A stretch of DNA of 64,000 bases from Reyranella sp. (GCA_019750135.1 JAIEOV010000010.1:62001-126000), one strand, 5' to 3'. Shown: positions 34,906 to 43,350, counted from the stretch's first letter. Notes: generated by a model from the letters alone, not told the origin. Translations and numbers: made by a program.

Positions 34906-36039
34906 ATGACCCAACATTCCCTCTCGCTTCCCACCGTGGCGCTCGCTTCCAAAATCCATCCCGATGCCCTGCCGGATGAGGCGACTTGCTGGCAGGCCGT
35001 TCAGGGGCGCGACCGCAGCTACAATGGCCGGTTCTGGTTCTCGGTCCGGACGACCGGGGTCTATTGCCTACCGTCGTGCGCGGCGCGGCCGCCGCTTCGG
35101 CGCAATGTCGACTTCCACGCCTCGCCCGACGCGGCCGAGGCGGCGGGCTTCCGCGCCTGCAAGCGCTGCAAGCCGCGCGACTGGCAGGCCGACGTCGGCC
35201 TCAGCAAGCCGGTGGCCCAAGCCTGCAAGCTCTTCGATGCGACCAACGGCGACACCCCGCCCTCACTGGCCGAGGTCGCGCGCAAGGTCGGCCTGACCGC
35301 AGGCGCGCTCAGCAAGCGCTTCATTGCCGAGCTCGGCGTCAATCCGCGCGACTGGCTGGCGGCACGCAAGCGCCAGCGCTTCCGCAAGGCGCTGCGCGAG
35401 GGCGAAGCGGTGGCCGACGCGCTCTACGGCGCGGGCTACGGCTCGCCGAGCCGCGTCTACGAGACCTCCGACAAGGCGCTGGGCATGACGCCCGCGACCT
35501 ACGCCAAGGGCGGCGTCGGCGCGCACATCGACTACACCACCGTCGATTCCGACTACGGCCGCGTATTGGTGGCGGCAACGCAGAAGGGCATCGCCGCGGT
35601 GTTCCTGGGCGACAACGACCGCGCCTTGGAGAAGGACCTGAAGCACGACTTCCCGGCCGCCGACATCACGCGCAACGACGACGTCCTGGCGCCGCGGGTG
35701 AAAGGCGTGCTGGCGCGCCTCTATGGCCGCAAGCCCTCGGCCCTCGATGCGGCCGACGTACCGCTCGACATCGTCGGCACGGCCTTCCAGTGGAAGGTCT
35801 GGAAGGAGCTGACCCGGATCCCGGCGGGCGAGACCCGCACCTATGGCGAGATCGCTCGCCGCATCGGCGCACCAGGCTCGGCCCGCGCCGTCGGCCGCGC
35901 CTGCGCCACCAATCAGGCCGCAGCCGTCATTCCTTGCCATCGCGCCGTCGGCTCGAGTGGCGGGCTGACCGGCTATCGCTGGGGCGTGGCGCGCAAGGAG
36001 CGGCTGCTGGCCGATGAGCGCCGCCGCAGCAACACGTAG
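34906..36039 (+). CDS. ada: Bifunctional DNA repair methyltransferase/transcriptional activator Ada
   Basis: A 377-residue protein with both Ada halves. N-terminal part: zinc site and methyl acceptor C54, C58, C85 and C88 (GVYCLPSCAARPP and ACKRCKP), followed by an AraC-type helix-turn-helix (LAEVARKVGLTAGALSKRF). C-terminal part: O6-alkylguanine transferase with active C344 in IPCHRAVG. It repairs alkylated DNA and, once methylated, activates its regulon. It converges on the smr gene and their 3' ends overlap by 67 bases. Confidence 0.95.
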   Translation: MTQHSLSLPTVALASKIHPDALPDEATCWQAVQGRDRSYNGRFWFSVRTTGVYCLPSCAARPPLRRNVDFHASPDAAEAAGFRACKRCKPRDWQADVGLSKPVAQACKLFDATNGDTPPSLAEVARKVGLTAGALSKRFIAELGVNPRDWLAARKRQRFRKALREGEAVADALYGAGYGSPSRVYETSDKALGMTPATYAKGGVGAHIDYTTVDSDYGRVLVAATQKGIAAVFLGDNDRALEKDLKHDFPAADITRNDDVLAPRVKGVLARLYGRKPSALDAADVPLDIVGTAFQWKVWKELTRIPAGETRTYGEIARRIGAPGSARAVGRACATNQAAAVIPCHRAVGSSGGLTGYRWGVARKERLLADERRRSNT

Positions 36040-36530
36040 AAGGCGCCACTGCCGCCGTGCCGCGGATGCGCCGCGCGCACGGCGCGGACGCGATGGCGGT
36101 TGTCGGCACGATTCAGCCAGCCCACGAACTCCGCGCGGATGCGGCCGCCGAACATGCGGCCGCCTTCCAGCCGCACCCCCTTGCCGGTGACGATCAGCAC
36201 GACCCGCAGGTCGCGCGCCGCGGCGTGCTCGAGGAAAGACGAAACGGCGCGCTCGGCGGCCGCCAGCGTCATGCCGTGCAGGTCGAGTGAAGCCTGCGGC
36301 ATGAGCTTGCCGCGCGACAGGGCACGAGAGGTGTCGCGGTCGAAATTTTGATCGTCTACTGCCAATTCCGGGACGGGTGTCATCCCGAGCGCAGCGAGGG
36401 ACCTTTCCTGCGGCCTCAACGGTCCTTCGACCTTCGGCCTCGGGATGACAGTCTTCGGATGCGGCTTGCGACCTTTCAGCGGCTTCACCCCAGACATGGC
36501 AGCAGCGAACAGGTGCGCGTCCTTGACCAT
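35973..36530 (-). CDS. Smr domain protein (MutS2-like small nuclease domain)
   Basis: A 185-residue protein with a C-terminal Smr domain: LDLHGMTLAAAERAV, LIVTGKG and HPRHGGSGAFYVLLRR hold the LDxHG and GxG motifs of these nickases. Residues about 31-54 (VIPRPKVEGPLRP and ERSLAALGMT) are encoded by a hairpin repeat that also occurs outside genes, so the linker has been invaded in frame. The last 13 or so residues overlap the ada coding end on the other strand. Confidence 0.85.
   Translation of the reverse strand: MVKDAHLFAAAMSGVKPLKGRKPHPKTVIPRPKVEGPLRPQERSLAALGMTPVPELAVDDQNFDRDTSRALSRGKLMPQASLDLHGMTLAAAERAVSSFLEHAAARDLRVVLIVTGKGVRLEGGRMFGGRIRAEFVGWLNRADNRHRVRAVRAAHPRHGGSGAFYVLLRRRSSASSRSLRATPQR
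36378..36450. repeat. Palindromic repeat inside the smr coding sequence
   Basis: Arms TGTCATCCCGAG (36378-36389) and CTCGGGATGACA (36439-36450) flank a 49-base centre with GCGAGGGACCTT. It is a member of the element seen in full at 63272-63343 and in part at 49871-49921, but here it lies in frame in the Smr gene and adds about 24 residues to its linker. The right arm is partly diverged inside. Confidence 0.85.
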
Positions 36531-36577
36531 GGCGTTTCGTGTAGCCTTGGCGTCGGGGCGGGTCTACACAGCGCGCC

Positions 36578-37939
36578 ATGGCACTGGCGCCCCCACCCCC
36601 CTCGCGGACTCCACCGCCACCCGATCCCGACCTGCAGACCGGCCTCCAGTATCTGAAGGCGGGCTGGTTCGACCGCGCAGAGCCGCTGTTCCGCTCGGCC
36701 CTGGCACGCCACGGCGATCGGCCGGACATCCTGCACTTCCTTGCCGTCTGCCTGGCGCAGCGCGGCGCGCTCACCGACGCCGAAGGCCTGTGGCGCAAGG
36801 CGATCGCCAAGGATCCCAACGAGCCCATGCTGTCCTACAACCTCGCCCTGGTGGCGCGGCGGCTGGGCAACCTCGACGAGGCGGCGCGACGCCTGCGCGA
36901 CACCATCCGCAAGGCGCCGGCGCATGTCGAGGCGCGGCTGGCGCTCGCTTCTCTCCATATGGACCAGGGCCGCTTTGCCGCTGCCGAGCGCGAACTCGGC
37001 GAGTTCGTGAGCAATATCGACCAGGCCATCGAGAAGGGCGGCCCGGGCACGGAAGGCCTGAAACCTCTGCAGGCGCGGGCGCGCAACATGCTGGGCCACG
37101 CGCTCTATCGCATGGCCCACTACGGGCCCGCGATCGAGGTGCTGGACATGGCCCTGGCCGACGCCGGCGACGACACCGCCCGTCGCGGTCAGATTCTGGG
37201 CGACCGCGCGCTGGCGCTGGGCGGGCTCGGCCACCACGAGGAGGCCATCGAAGGCGCCCGGCAGGCCGTGCAACTGGCGCCGGACAGCGCCGTGCTGCTG
37301 CACGTCCTTGGCTTCGTCCTGAACGTCGCCGGCCGGCCGGAGGAAGCCCTGAGCCCCATCCAGAGCGCGCTGGCGATTGATCCCAACTTCACCGGTGCGC
37401 TCAGGACATTGGCGCACGTCCAGGCCGCGCTCGGCAAAAATGGCGAAGCCATCGAGCAGCTGCAGCGCGCCTTGCGTCAGAACCCGTCCGACAGCGACGC
37501 CATCCTGCAGCTCTCGCTGTTGCACATCGAGCAGAAGCAGTTCGCCGACGCCTTGGCCGTGCTGGAGCCTCATCTCAAGCAGACGCCCGACGATGTGCGC
37601 GCGCTCAACAACCAAGGCTTGGCGCTGCGTGGCCTGAAGCGCTTCGAGGAAGCACGCCGAGCGCTGAAGCGCGCCTCGCGGCTCGCCACCGACGATCCCA
37701 TGGTGCTGACCAACCTCGGCTGCGTGCTGGTCGATCTCGACCGGGCGGCCGAAGCGCGGTCGCTGCATGAGCATGCCCTGCGCGGCCTGCCGGGCGATTC
37801 GCGCCTGCTCGGCCACTATGGCGCCTGCCTGGCGGCGCTGGGCGAGACGGACAAGGCGCGCGAGGCCCTCGATGCGGCACTGGCAGCCAACCCCAACAAC
37901 GCCGAAGCCCTCGACGCCCTGGTGAAGCTCGGCGCATGA
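36578..37939 (+). CDS. TPR-repeat protein
   Basis: A 453-residue protein made almost wholly of tetratricopeptide repeats, roughly ten units of 34 residues from residue 20 on (for example YLKAGWFDRAEPLFRSAL and LGHALYRMAHYGPAIEVLDMAL). A Pro-rich N-terminus (MALAPPPPSRTPPPP) precedes them. No signal peptide, no enzyme motif. It probably scaffolds protein complexes in the cytoplasm. The stop overlaps the YggS start by four bases (ATGA), so the two are co-translated; any functional link is unknown. Confidence 0.88.
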   Translation: MALAPPPPSRTPPPPDPDLQTGLQYLKAGWFDRAEPLFRSALARHGDRPDILHFLAVCLAQRGALTDAEGLWRKAIAKDPNEPMLSYNLALVARRLGNLDEAARRLRDTIRKAPAHVEARLALASLHMDQGRFAAAERELGEFVSNIDQAIEKGGPGTEGLKPLQARARNMLGHALYRMAHYGPAIEVLDMALADAGDDTARRGQILGDRALALGGLGHHEEAIEGARQAVQLAPDSAVLLHVLGFVLNVAGRPEEALSPIQSALAIDPNFTGALRTLAHVQAALGKNGEAIEQLQRALRQNPSDSDAILQLSLLHIEQKQFADALAVLEPHLKQTPDDVRALNNQGLALRGLKRFEEARRALKRASRLATDDPMVLTNLGCVLVDLDRAAEARSLHEHALRGLPGDSRLLGHYGACLAALGETDKAREALDAALAANPNNAEALDALVKLGA

Positions 37940-38619
37940 GCGAGGTCACCGATCGACTGGCGAAGGTGCGCAAGGACATCGCCGACGCTGCCACAGCCGC
38001 CGGCCGCGATCCTGCGTCCGTCACCCTGGTCGCCGTCTCCAAGACCCACGGCGCCGATCGCGTGCGCGAGCTGCTGGTCGCCGGACAGCGCGTGTTCGGC
38101 GAGAACCGCGTGCAGGAGGCGGAAGGCAAGTTCCCTGCGCTCAAGGCCGAGTTCGCCGACTTGGAGCTGCATCTCATCGGCCCGCTGCAGACCAACAAGG
38201 CGCGCGATGCCGTAGCCTTGTTCGACGTCATCCAATCGGTCGATCGCGAGCGACTGGCCGGCACACTGGCCAAGGAGATGGAGCGGGCGGGCCGGCGCCT
38301 CGATTGCTACATCCAGGTCAACACCGGCGAAGAAGCACAGAAAGCCGGCGTCTTGCCCAAGGACGTCGACGCCTTCGTCGCCTCCTGCCGCAACGTCCAT
38401 AAGCTGCCCATCGTCGGCCTGATGTGCATCCCGCCGGTCGACGAAGAGCCGGCATTGCACTTCGCGCTGCTGGCGAAGATGGCCGCGCGCAACGGCCTGG
38501 CCAAGGTCAGCATGGGCATGAGCGCCGATTACGAGACGGCCGTGCGGTTGGGCGCCACCCATGTCCGGGTCGGCACCGCCCTGTTCGGCAGTCGCGGAAC
38601 CCAGGGGGGCGGCCCCTAG
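37936..38619 (+). CDS. YggS/PLPBP family pyridoxal phosphate homeostasis protein
   Basis: A 227-residue PLP-binding barrel. The PLP lysine is in TLVAVSKTHGA (K36), then FGENRVQEA, HLIGPLQTNKA and VSMGMSADYE match the family; the GTALFG end binds the phosphate. YggS proteins buffer PLP and affect amino acid metabolism. It is preceded by the TPR gene with ATGA overlap and followed four bases later by mutM. Confidence 0.93.
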   Translation: MSEVTDRLAKVRKDIADAATAAGRDPASVTLVAVSKTHGADRVRELLVAGQRVFGENRVQEAEGKFPALKAEFADLELHLIGPLQTNKARDAVALFDVIQSVDRERLAGTLAKEMERAGRRLDCYIQVNTGEEAQKAGVLPKDVDAFVASCRNVHKLPIVGLMCIPPVDEEPALHFALLAKMAARNGLAKVSMGMSADYETAVRLGATHVRVGTALFGSRGTQGGGP

Positions 38620-38622
38620 ACC

Positions 38623-39462
38623 ATGCCCGAGCTGCCCGAGGTCGAAACGGTCCGGCGTGGTCTCGCTCCGAAACTCGTCGGACGGCGTATCGTGCGGCTG
38701 GTCCAGCGGCGCCGCGACCTCAGGGTGCCCCTGCCGACCAAGTTCGCTCAGCGGGTCGAGGGCCGGACGGTCCTGGCCATCGATCGGCGCGCCAAATACC
38801 TGCTGCTGCGGCTCGACGACGGCAACACCCTGATCGCCCATCTCGGCATGTCGGGCCGCATGACCCTGCATGACGCCCAAAGCGCCGCCGAGCATCCGTT
38901 CGAGCGTCACGACCACGTCGTGTTCGAGACCGACGAGGGCTGGCAGGTCCGTTTCAACGACGCACGCCGCTTCGGCCTGATGCTGCTGGCGGCCGACGAC
39001 GCCGTTCCCAAGCACAAGCTGTTCAAGGGGTTGGGACCCGAGCCGCTGGACGAGACGTTCGATGGCGTGGCGCTGGCCAGTCGTCTCAAGGGACGCAAGA
39101 CGCCCATCAAGGCCGCGCTGCTCGACCAGAAGACCCTGGTCGGGGTCGGCAACATATATGCGTGCGAGGCGCTGTTCCTGGCCGGCATCTCGCCGCGCCG
39201 CTCGGCGCATACGGTCCAGGGCGATCGTGCCGACCGCCTGGTCGCCGCCATCAAGAGAGTGCTGCTGCGTTCGATCGACGACGGTGGCTCGACCTTGCGC
39301 GATCACGTGCAGCCGGGCGGCGAGCTCGGCTATTTTCAGACCCGCTTCAACGTCTACGACCGCGCCGGAATCGTCTGTCCCACGCGCGATTGCGGCAAGC
39401 TCGTCAAGCGCCTGGTGCAATCGGGTCGCTCGACCTTCTATTGCGCGCACTGCCAGCGGTAG
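38623..39462 (+). CDS. mutM: Formamidopyrimidine-DNA glycosylase
   Basis: A 279-residue bifunctional glycosylase/lyase that removes 8-oxoguanine. The catalytic N-terminal proline and glutamate are in MPELPEVETVRRGL, the beta-elimination lysine lies in RRAKYLLL, and the C-terminal zinc finger uses C252, C257, C274 and C277. Length and motifs are normal. Its neighbours enoyl-CoA hydratase, rpsT and dnaA are the usual ones in alphaproteobacteria. Confidence 0.97.
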   Translation: MPELPEVETVRRGLAPKLVGRRIVRLVQRRRDLRVPLPTKFAQRVEGRTVLAIDRRAKYLLLRLDDGNTLIAHLGMSGRMTLHDAQSAAEHPFERHDHVVFETDEGWQVRFNDARRFGLMLLAADDAVPKHKLFKGLGPEPLDETFDGVALASRLKGRKTPIKAALLDQKTLVGVGNIYACEALFLAGISPRRSAHTVQGDRADRLVAAIKRVLLRSIDDGGSTLRDHVQPGGELGYFQTRFNVYDRAGIVCPTRDCGKLVKRLVQSGRSTFYCAHCQR

Positions 39463-39468
39463 CGTAAG

Positions 39469-39560
39469 CCCTCCGTAGCTCCGCCCTCCTACGCTCCTGG
39501 CGGAGCTTCGGAGGGTAACTCTGTCCGCCGAAGCCTTGGCGAAGGCGGAAGGAGCGAAGG
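39469..39560. repeat. Double hairpin repeat between mutM and the enoyl-CoA hydratase gene
   Basis: CCCTCCGTAGCTCCGCC (39469-39485) pairs with GGCGGAGCTTCGGAGGG (39499-39515), one mismatch. A second hairpin, TCCGCC with GGCGGA at 39523-39548, follows, and the 3' end reads GAAGGAGGGTGGAGG, which supplies the ribosome site of the next gene. This family of repeat is common in related alphaproteobacterial genomes (established observation). Confidence 0.8.
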
Positions 39561-39575
39561 AGGGTGGAGGACACC

Positions 39576-40355
39576 GTGACCGCCTATCAGAACATCAAGA
39601 CCGAGACCAAGGGCCGCGTCGGCATCATCCGACTCGATCGACCGAAGGCATTGAACGCGCTCTGCGCCGATCTGGTGCGCGAGCTGGGCCAGGCGCTCGA
39701 TGCTTTCGAGGCCGACCCGAACATCGGTTGCATGGTGCTCACCGGCAGCGACAAGGCGTTCGCCGCCGGCGCCGACATCAAGGAGATGAAGGACCAGACC
39801 TACCAGGACGTCTTCCTGAAGGACTTCATCACCGTCGGCTGGGAGAAGGTGAGCCAGGTCCGCAAGCCGATCATCGCCGCGGTCGCCGGCTATGCGCTGG
39901 GCGGTGGATGCGAGATGGCGATGATGTGCGACTTCATCATTGCATCGGACACTGCGAAGTTCGGCCAGCCGGAGATCACACTTGGTACGATACCGGGCGC
40001 AGGCGGCACCCAGCGCCTGCCGCGCTTCGTCGGCAAGTCGAAAGCGATGGACCTCGTGCTGACCGGCCGCATGATGGACGCCGCCGAAGCCGAGCGCTGC
40101 GGCCTGGTGAGCCGCGTGGTCCCGCTCGCCGATCTCATGAACGACGCCATCGCCACGGCCGAGAAGATCGCCGGCATGTCGCTGCCCGCTACCATGGTCG
40201 CCAAGGAGGCGGTCAATCGCGCCTTCGAGACGACGCTGGCCGAGGGCGTTCGCTTCGAACGCCGCACCTTCCATGCGACCTTCTCCTTCGACGATCGGGC
40301 CGAGGGCATGGCGGCCTTCGCCGACAAGCGCAAGGCCGCCTGGAAACACAGGTAA
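39576..40355 (+). CDS. Enoyl-CoA hydratase/isomerase family protein
   Basis: A 259-residue crotonase. The oxyanion-hole motifs are AGADIKEM and [13 protein letters not shown]; the catalytic Glu pair falls in [19 protein letters not shown]. It hydrates enoyl-CoA in fatty acid oxidation, in the cytoplasm. GTG 39564 opens the frame, but GTG 39576 is preferred because GGAGG stands five bases before it; the family usually starts MTYxN or similar. It lies between mutM and rpsT as in many relatives. Confidence 0.93.
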   Translation: MTAYQNIKTETKGRVGIIRLDRPKALNALCADLVRELGQALDAFEADPNIGCMVLTGSDKAFAAGADIKEMKDQTYQDVFLKDFITVGWEKVSQVRKPIIAAVAGYALGGGCEMAMMCDFIIASDTAKFGQPEITLGTIPGAGGTQRLPRFVGKSKAMDLVLTGRMMDAAEAERCGLVSRVVPLADLMNDAIATAEKIAGMSLPATMVAKEAVNRAFETTLAEGVRFERRTFHATFSFDDRAEGMAAFADKRKAAWKHR

Positions 40356-40374
40356 ATGGCTGGTTTTGCCGGGG

Positions 40375-40403
40375 TTGACCGACCGCCGGTCGGCCCTTAT
40401 ACA
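40375..40403 (+). promoter_or_regulatory. rpsT promoter
   Basis: TTGACC (40375-40380), a 17-base spacer and TATACA (40398-40403) form a near-consensus housekeeping promoter 28 bases before the rpsT start. It lies wholly in the gap after the hydratase gene. The transcript would start near 40410 and reach the ribosome site AAGGACGAGGA. Confidence 0.75.
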
Positions 40404-40430
40404 CCCGCCCTTCCGAAGGACGAGGAATAG

Positions 40431-40694
40431 ATGGCTAGTCACAAGTCGGCTGAGAAGCGCGCGCGCCAGACCAAGCGCCGCACCGCCGTGAACACGGCGC
40501 GTCGCAGCCGCGTGCGCGGCTCGGTCAAGAAGGTCGAGGAAGCGATCAAGGCGGGCGACAAGAAGGCCGCCGCCGAAGCGCTGCGCGCTGCGCAGCCGGA
40601 GATCCAGCGCGGTGCGACCAAGCACATCGTGACCAAGAACGCCGCAGCGCGTCGGGTGTCGCGACTCGCCGCACGCATCAAAGCGATGGCGTGA
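40431..40694 (+). CDS. rpsT: 30S ribosomal protein S20
   Basis: An 87-residue basic protein with the S20 pattern ([13 protein letters not shown] at the start, [19 protein letters not shown] near the end). It binds 16S rRNA early in small-subunit assembly. It has its own strong promoter and is followed by a rho-independent terminator, so it forms a single-gene unit. Confidence 0.98.
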   Translation: MASHKSAEKRARQTKRRTAVNTARRSRVRGSVKKVEEAIKAGDKKAAAEALRAAQPEIQRGATKHIVTKNAAARRVSRLAARIKAMA

Positions 40695-40718
40695 ACGACG
40701 ACGAAGCAGAGAATGTGA

Positions 40719-40750
40719 ACGCCGCTCCAACGAGCGGCGTTTTCTTTTTT
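40719..40750 (+). terminator. Rho-independent terminator of rpsT
   Basis: A 10-base-pair stem (AACGCCGCTC / GAGCGGCGTT) with loop CAAC, followed by TTTCTTTTTT. It ends transcription 25 bases after the rpsT stop and insulates the A+T-rich gap that follows. Confidence 0.92.
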
Positions 40751-41268
40751 GGCGACAAAGATAAAAAATCTTCGAGAAAAAATTTTGAGCGAATCGCATC
40801 TGAACATTTGGTCGCCAAAAGGGCGAATGACATACGATTCCCTTTTATCGAACCAAGCGCGCGATCAGGCGCTAGATGTTGAGCGCTGCCGATCGCGAAG
40901 ACAAAGAGGAAGAATCGATTCCTCACGCGAGTCAACACCGACACGCCACGAACAACATGGATAGCCTGCTTGGAAGTAGAATCGAAGAGTTTGCGCCGCG
41001 CCGAGAGTCTGTCTAAGACTCGGCTCATCGCGACGGAGCGTGGGGCGCAAAGACGCGAGCCAAGGTGAGGATGGGGGGCAACCGCCCTCACCGAAAGACG
41101 AACGAGGGAGCAAGCCGCAGCCATCTGACGACAGTCGGTCGACAATAGAAGCGTTCCCTCTAACGACGCTCACCTCGATCTCCCGTTGTCATTCGTGCGC
41201 TGTGTGTCCATCGTACATCGTTGGCTCGTGTCTGAGCAGCCTGCTTCGTAAAATGAAGAGCGGGGGCC
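40751..41268. other. Non-coding region upstream of rhodanese-dnaA; candidate replication origin or control region
   Basis: 518 bases without a convincing gene. 40741-40800 is about 70 percent A+T by my count, with a near-inverted repeat TGGCGACAAA (40751) and TTTGGTCGCCA (40808). Eight GANTC sites, the target of the CcrM cell-cycle methylase, fall between 40792 and 41022; about one is expected by chance at this composition. I find no clear TTATCCACA DnaA box. From 41065 to 41093 a hairpin (GGTGA..GGGC-AACC-GCCCTCACC) is present. An origin or a cell-cycle promoter is likely; neither is proven. Confidence 0.45.
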
Positions 41269-41733
41269 ATGGCGAAAGACAATAAGATCGCGGGCACGTA
41301 CGAGGTCTCCCCTGCCGCCGGCTATGCGGGCGACGTGGCCCCGACGACAGCCTGGAAGATCCTGAGCGAGCAGAAGGACGCAGTCCTGATCGACTGCCGC
41401 ACCAGGGCGGAGTGGAACTATGTCGGCCTGCCCGTCCTCGACACGCTGGCCAAGAAGCCGGCGCTGCTCGAGTGGCAGGTGTTTCCCAGCATGCAGCCCA
41501 ACCCGGAATTCGTGGCCGCGCTCTCGGGCGCTCTCCCCGACAAGGAGGTACCGCTGCTCTTTCTATGCAGGAGTGGAGTTCGTTCGGCCGCGGCGGCGAA
41601 AGCCATGACCGCGGCCGGCTACAGTACATGTCTCAACGTAGCTGACGGTTTCGAGGGGCCCCTCGATGCGCAGGCCAAGCGCGGCGCGGCAGGGGGATGG
41701 AAGGCAGCGGGACTTCCGTGGAGACAGACATAA
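41269..41733 (+). CDS. Rhodanese-like domain protein
   Basis: A 154-residue single rhodanese domain. The active loop is LFLCRSGVRS with the cysteine at residue 100; AVLIDCRTRAEWNYVG carries the first conserved motif. Such proteins move sulfur or act as sensors in the cytoplasm. It lies directly before dnaA; the stop TAA and the dnaA ATG share one base (TAATG), so dnaA translation depends on this gene's transcript. It is an unusual member of the rpsT-dnaA interval. Confidence 0.92.
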   Translation: MAKDNKIAGTYEVSPAAGYAGDVAPTTAWKILSEQKDAVLIDCRTRAEWNYVGLPVLDTLAKKPALLEWQVFPSMQPNPEFVAALSGALPDKEVPLLFLCRSGVRSAAAAKAMTAAGYSTCLNVADGFEGPLDAQAKRGAAGGWKAAGLPWRQT

Positions 41734-43232
41734 TGAACCGAATTCAAGCGCCGCTCACGGCGAACAACAACAAGAACGCAGCATCGTACGAACAAAAGAC
41801 AATGGCGGGGGCCGATATGGAAGAAGTTGCGGGCCGAAAGGAGCTGGAAGCGCATTGGGTGCGCGTCTGCGATCGGTTACGCAAGGAAATCGGCGACAAG
41901 GCCTTCAAGACGTGGTTCGGCGAAGTCGAGCTCGGCAAGCTGGAGACCGGCAAGCTGCGCCTCTATGCGCCGACCCGCTTCGTCCGCGACTGGGTCGCCC
42001 GCCACTACGGCGACCGCGTGCTGGCCTACTGGCAGGCGGTCAACACCACCGTGTCAAGCGTCGAGGTGAACCTCGTGCCGCCGCCGGCACCGCGTCGCGC
42101 CAACGACATCATCGCCATGCCGCCGGTGCCGACCTCGCCGCAGAACTACCAGTCGTCGTCGCTGCCCCGCCTGGGACCGGCGATCGGCCGCGGCAGCGAG
42201 GACGCCTTCCAGGGGCCCGAGGCGCGCTACACCTTCGCCAACTTCGTGGTCGGCAAGCCGAACGAGTTCGCCTACGCCGCCGCGCGCAACATCGCCGAGC
42301 AGGACCGGCCGCTGCCCGAGCGCAACCCGCTCTATATTTTCGGCGGCGTCGGCCTCGGCAAGACCCATCTGATGCACGCCATCTGGCACGCCATCCGCGA
42401 GCGCGACCCCAAGACCCGCGTGCTCTATCTCACGGCCGAGAGCTTCGTGAACCGCTTCATTCAGGCGCTGCGCACCAAGAACACCGGCCAGTTCAAGGAG
42501 CTGTTCCGCAACGTCGACGTGCTGATGGTCGACGACGTCCAGTTCATCTGCGGCAAGGAAGCGAGCCAGGACGAGTTCTTCTTCACCTTTAATTCTCTTG
42601 TTGAGCAGAACAAGCAGATCGTCCTGTCATCTGAGAAGCCGCCGAGCGAACTGCAGGACATCGAGGAGCGCATGCGCTCGCGGCTGGGCAGCGGCCTGGT
42701 GGCGGACATTCACTCCTCGACCTACGAGCTGCGTCTCAGCATCCTGCAGACCAAGGCAGAGAATGCACGCGTGCCGGTGCCAGTCGCGGTGCTCGAGTTC
42801 CTCGCGCACAAGATCTCGACCAACATCCGCGAACTCGAGGGCGCGTTGAACCGCGTCGTCGCGCACGGCCAGCTGATCGGCCGCGAGATCACCGTCGAGA
42901 TGGCGCAGGACGTGCTGCACGACCTGCTGCGCCAGGCCGACCGCAAGGTGACGGTCGACGAGATTCAGCAACGCGTTGCCGCGCACTACAACATCAAGCT
43001 CGCCGAGATGAGTTCGCCGCGTCGTGCGCGTTCGGTGGCGCGGCCCCGGCAGGTTGCGATGTACCTTGCCAAGCAGTTGACCACGTTGAGCCTGCCGCAG
43101 ATCGGCAAGCGCTTCGGCAACCGCGACCACACCACGGTCATGCATGCCGTCCGCAAGATCGAGGAACTGAAGATCTCCGATCTTTCGATTGCGGAAGACG
43201 TCGAGTTGCTCAAGCGCCAGTTGCAGGGCTAG
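41733..43232 (+). CDS. dnaA: Chromosomal replication initiator protein DnaA
   Basis: A 499-residue DnaA. Domain I (helical, from about residue 30) is joined by a Pro-rich linker to the AAA ATPase with Walker A GGVGLGKT (204-211) and Walker B LMVDDVQ, and ends with the DNA-binding signature GNRDHTTVMHAVRKIE. It opens the origin and also regulates genes. Start: ATG 41733 overlaps the rhodanese stop by one base; the longer frame from 41697 lies inside that gene. A terminator follows the stop. Confidence 0.96.
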   Translation: MNRIQAPLTANNNKNAASYEQKTMAGADMEEVAGRKELEAHWVRVCDRLRKEIGDKAFKTWFGEVELGKLETGKLRLYAPTRFVRDWVARHYGDRVLAYWQAVNTTVSSVEVNLVPPPAPRRANDIIAMPPVPTSPQNYQSSSLPRLGPAIGRGSEDAFQGPEARYTFANFVVGKPNEFAYAAARNIAEQDRPLPERNPLYIFGGVGLGKTHLMHAIWHAIRERDPKTRVLYLTAESFVNRFIQALRTKNTGQFKELFRNVDVLMVDDVQFICGKEASQDEFFFTFNSLVEQNKQIVLSSEKPPSELQDIEERMRSRLGSGLVADIHSSTYELRLSILQTKAENARVPVPVAVLEFLAHKISTNIRELEGALNRVVAHGQLIGREITVEMAQDVLHDLLRQADRKVTVDEIQQRVAAHYNIKLAEMSSPRRARSVARPRQVAMYLAKQLTTLSLPQIGKRFGNRDHTTVMHAVRKIEELKISDLSIAEDVELLKRQLQG

Positions 43233-43254
43233 GCATCTCCCGAGGAGAGGCGTG

Positions 43255-43285
43255 AAACGGGGTCCGGAAGGACCTCGTTTTGCTT
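43255..43285 (+). terminator. Rho-independent terminator after dnaA
   Basis: An 11-base-pair stem (AAACGGGGTCC / GGACCTCGTTT) with loop GGAA, followed by TTTTGC TTT. It ends the rhodanese-dnaA transcript before dnaN. A second weaker hairpin (AGGGGCT / AGCCTCT) follows at 43302-43319. Confidence 0.8.
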
Positions 43286-43350
43286 TGGCTTCAGGGGCTT
43301 AAGAGCCTCTAATTCCGGGCGAATTCGCTTCCCGCCAAGGACCGTCGTGC

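Noticed and set aside
40691..40882. A 63-codon frame after rpsT
   Set aside because: It runs through the rpsT terminator and the A+T-rich region and has no ribosome site.
40751..41268. Search for TTATCCACA-type DnaA boxes
   Set aside because: No consensus or one-mismatch site was seen, so origin status rests on GANTC density and composition only.
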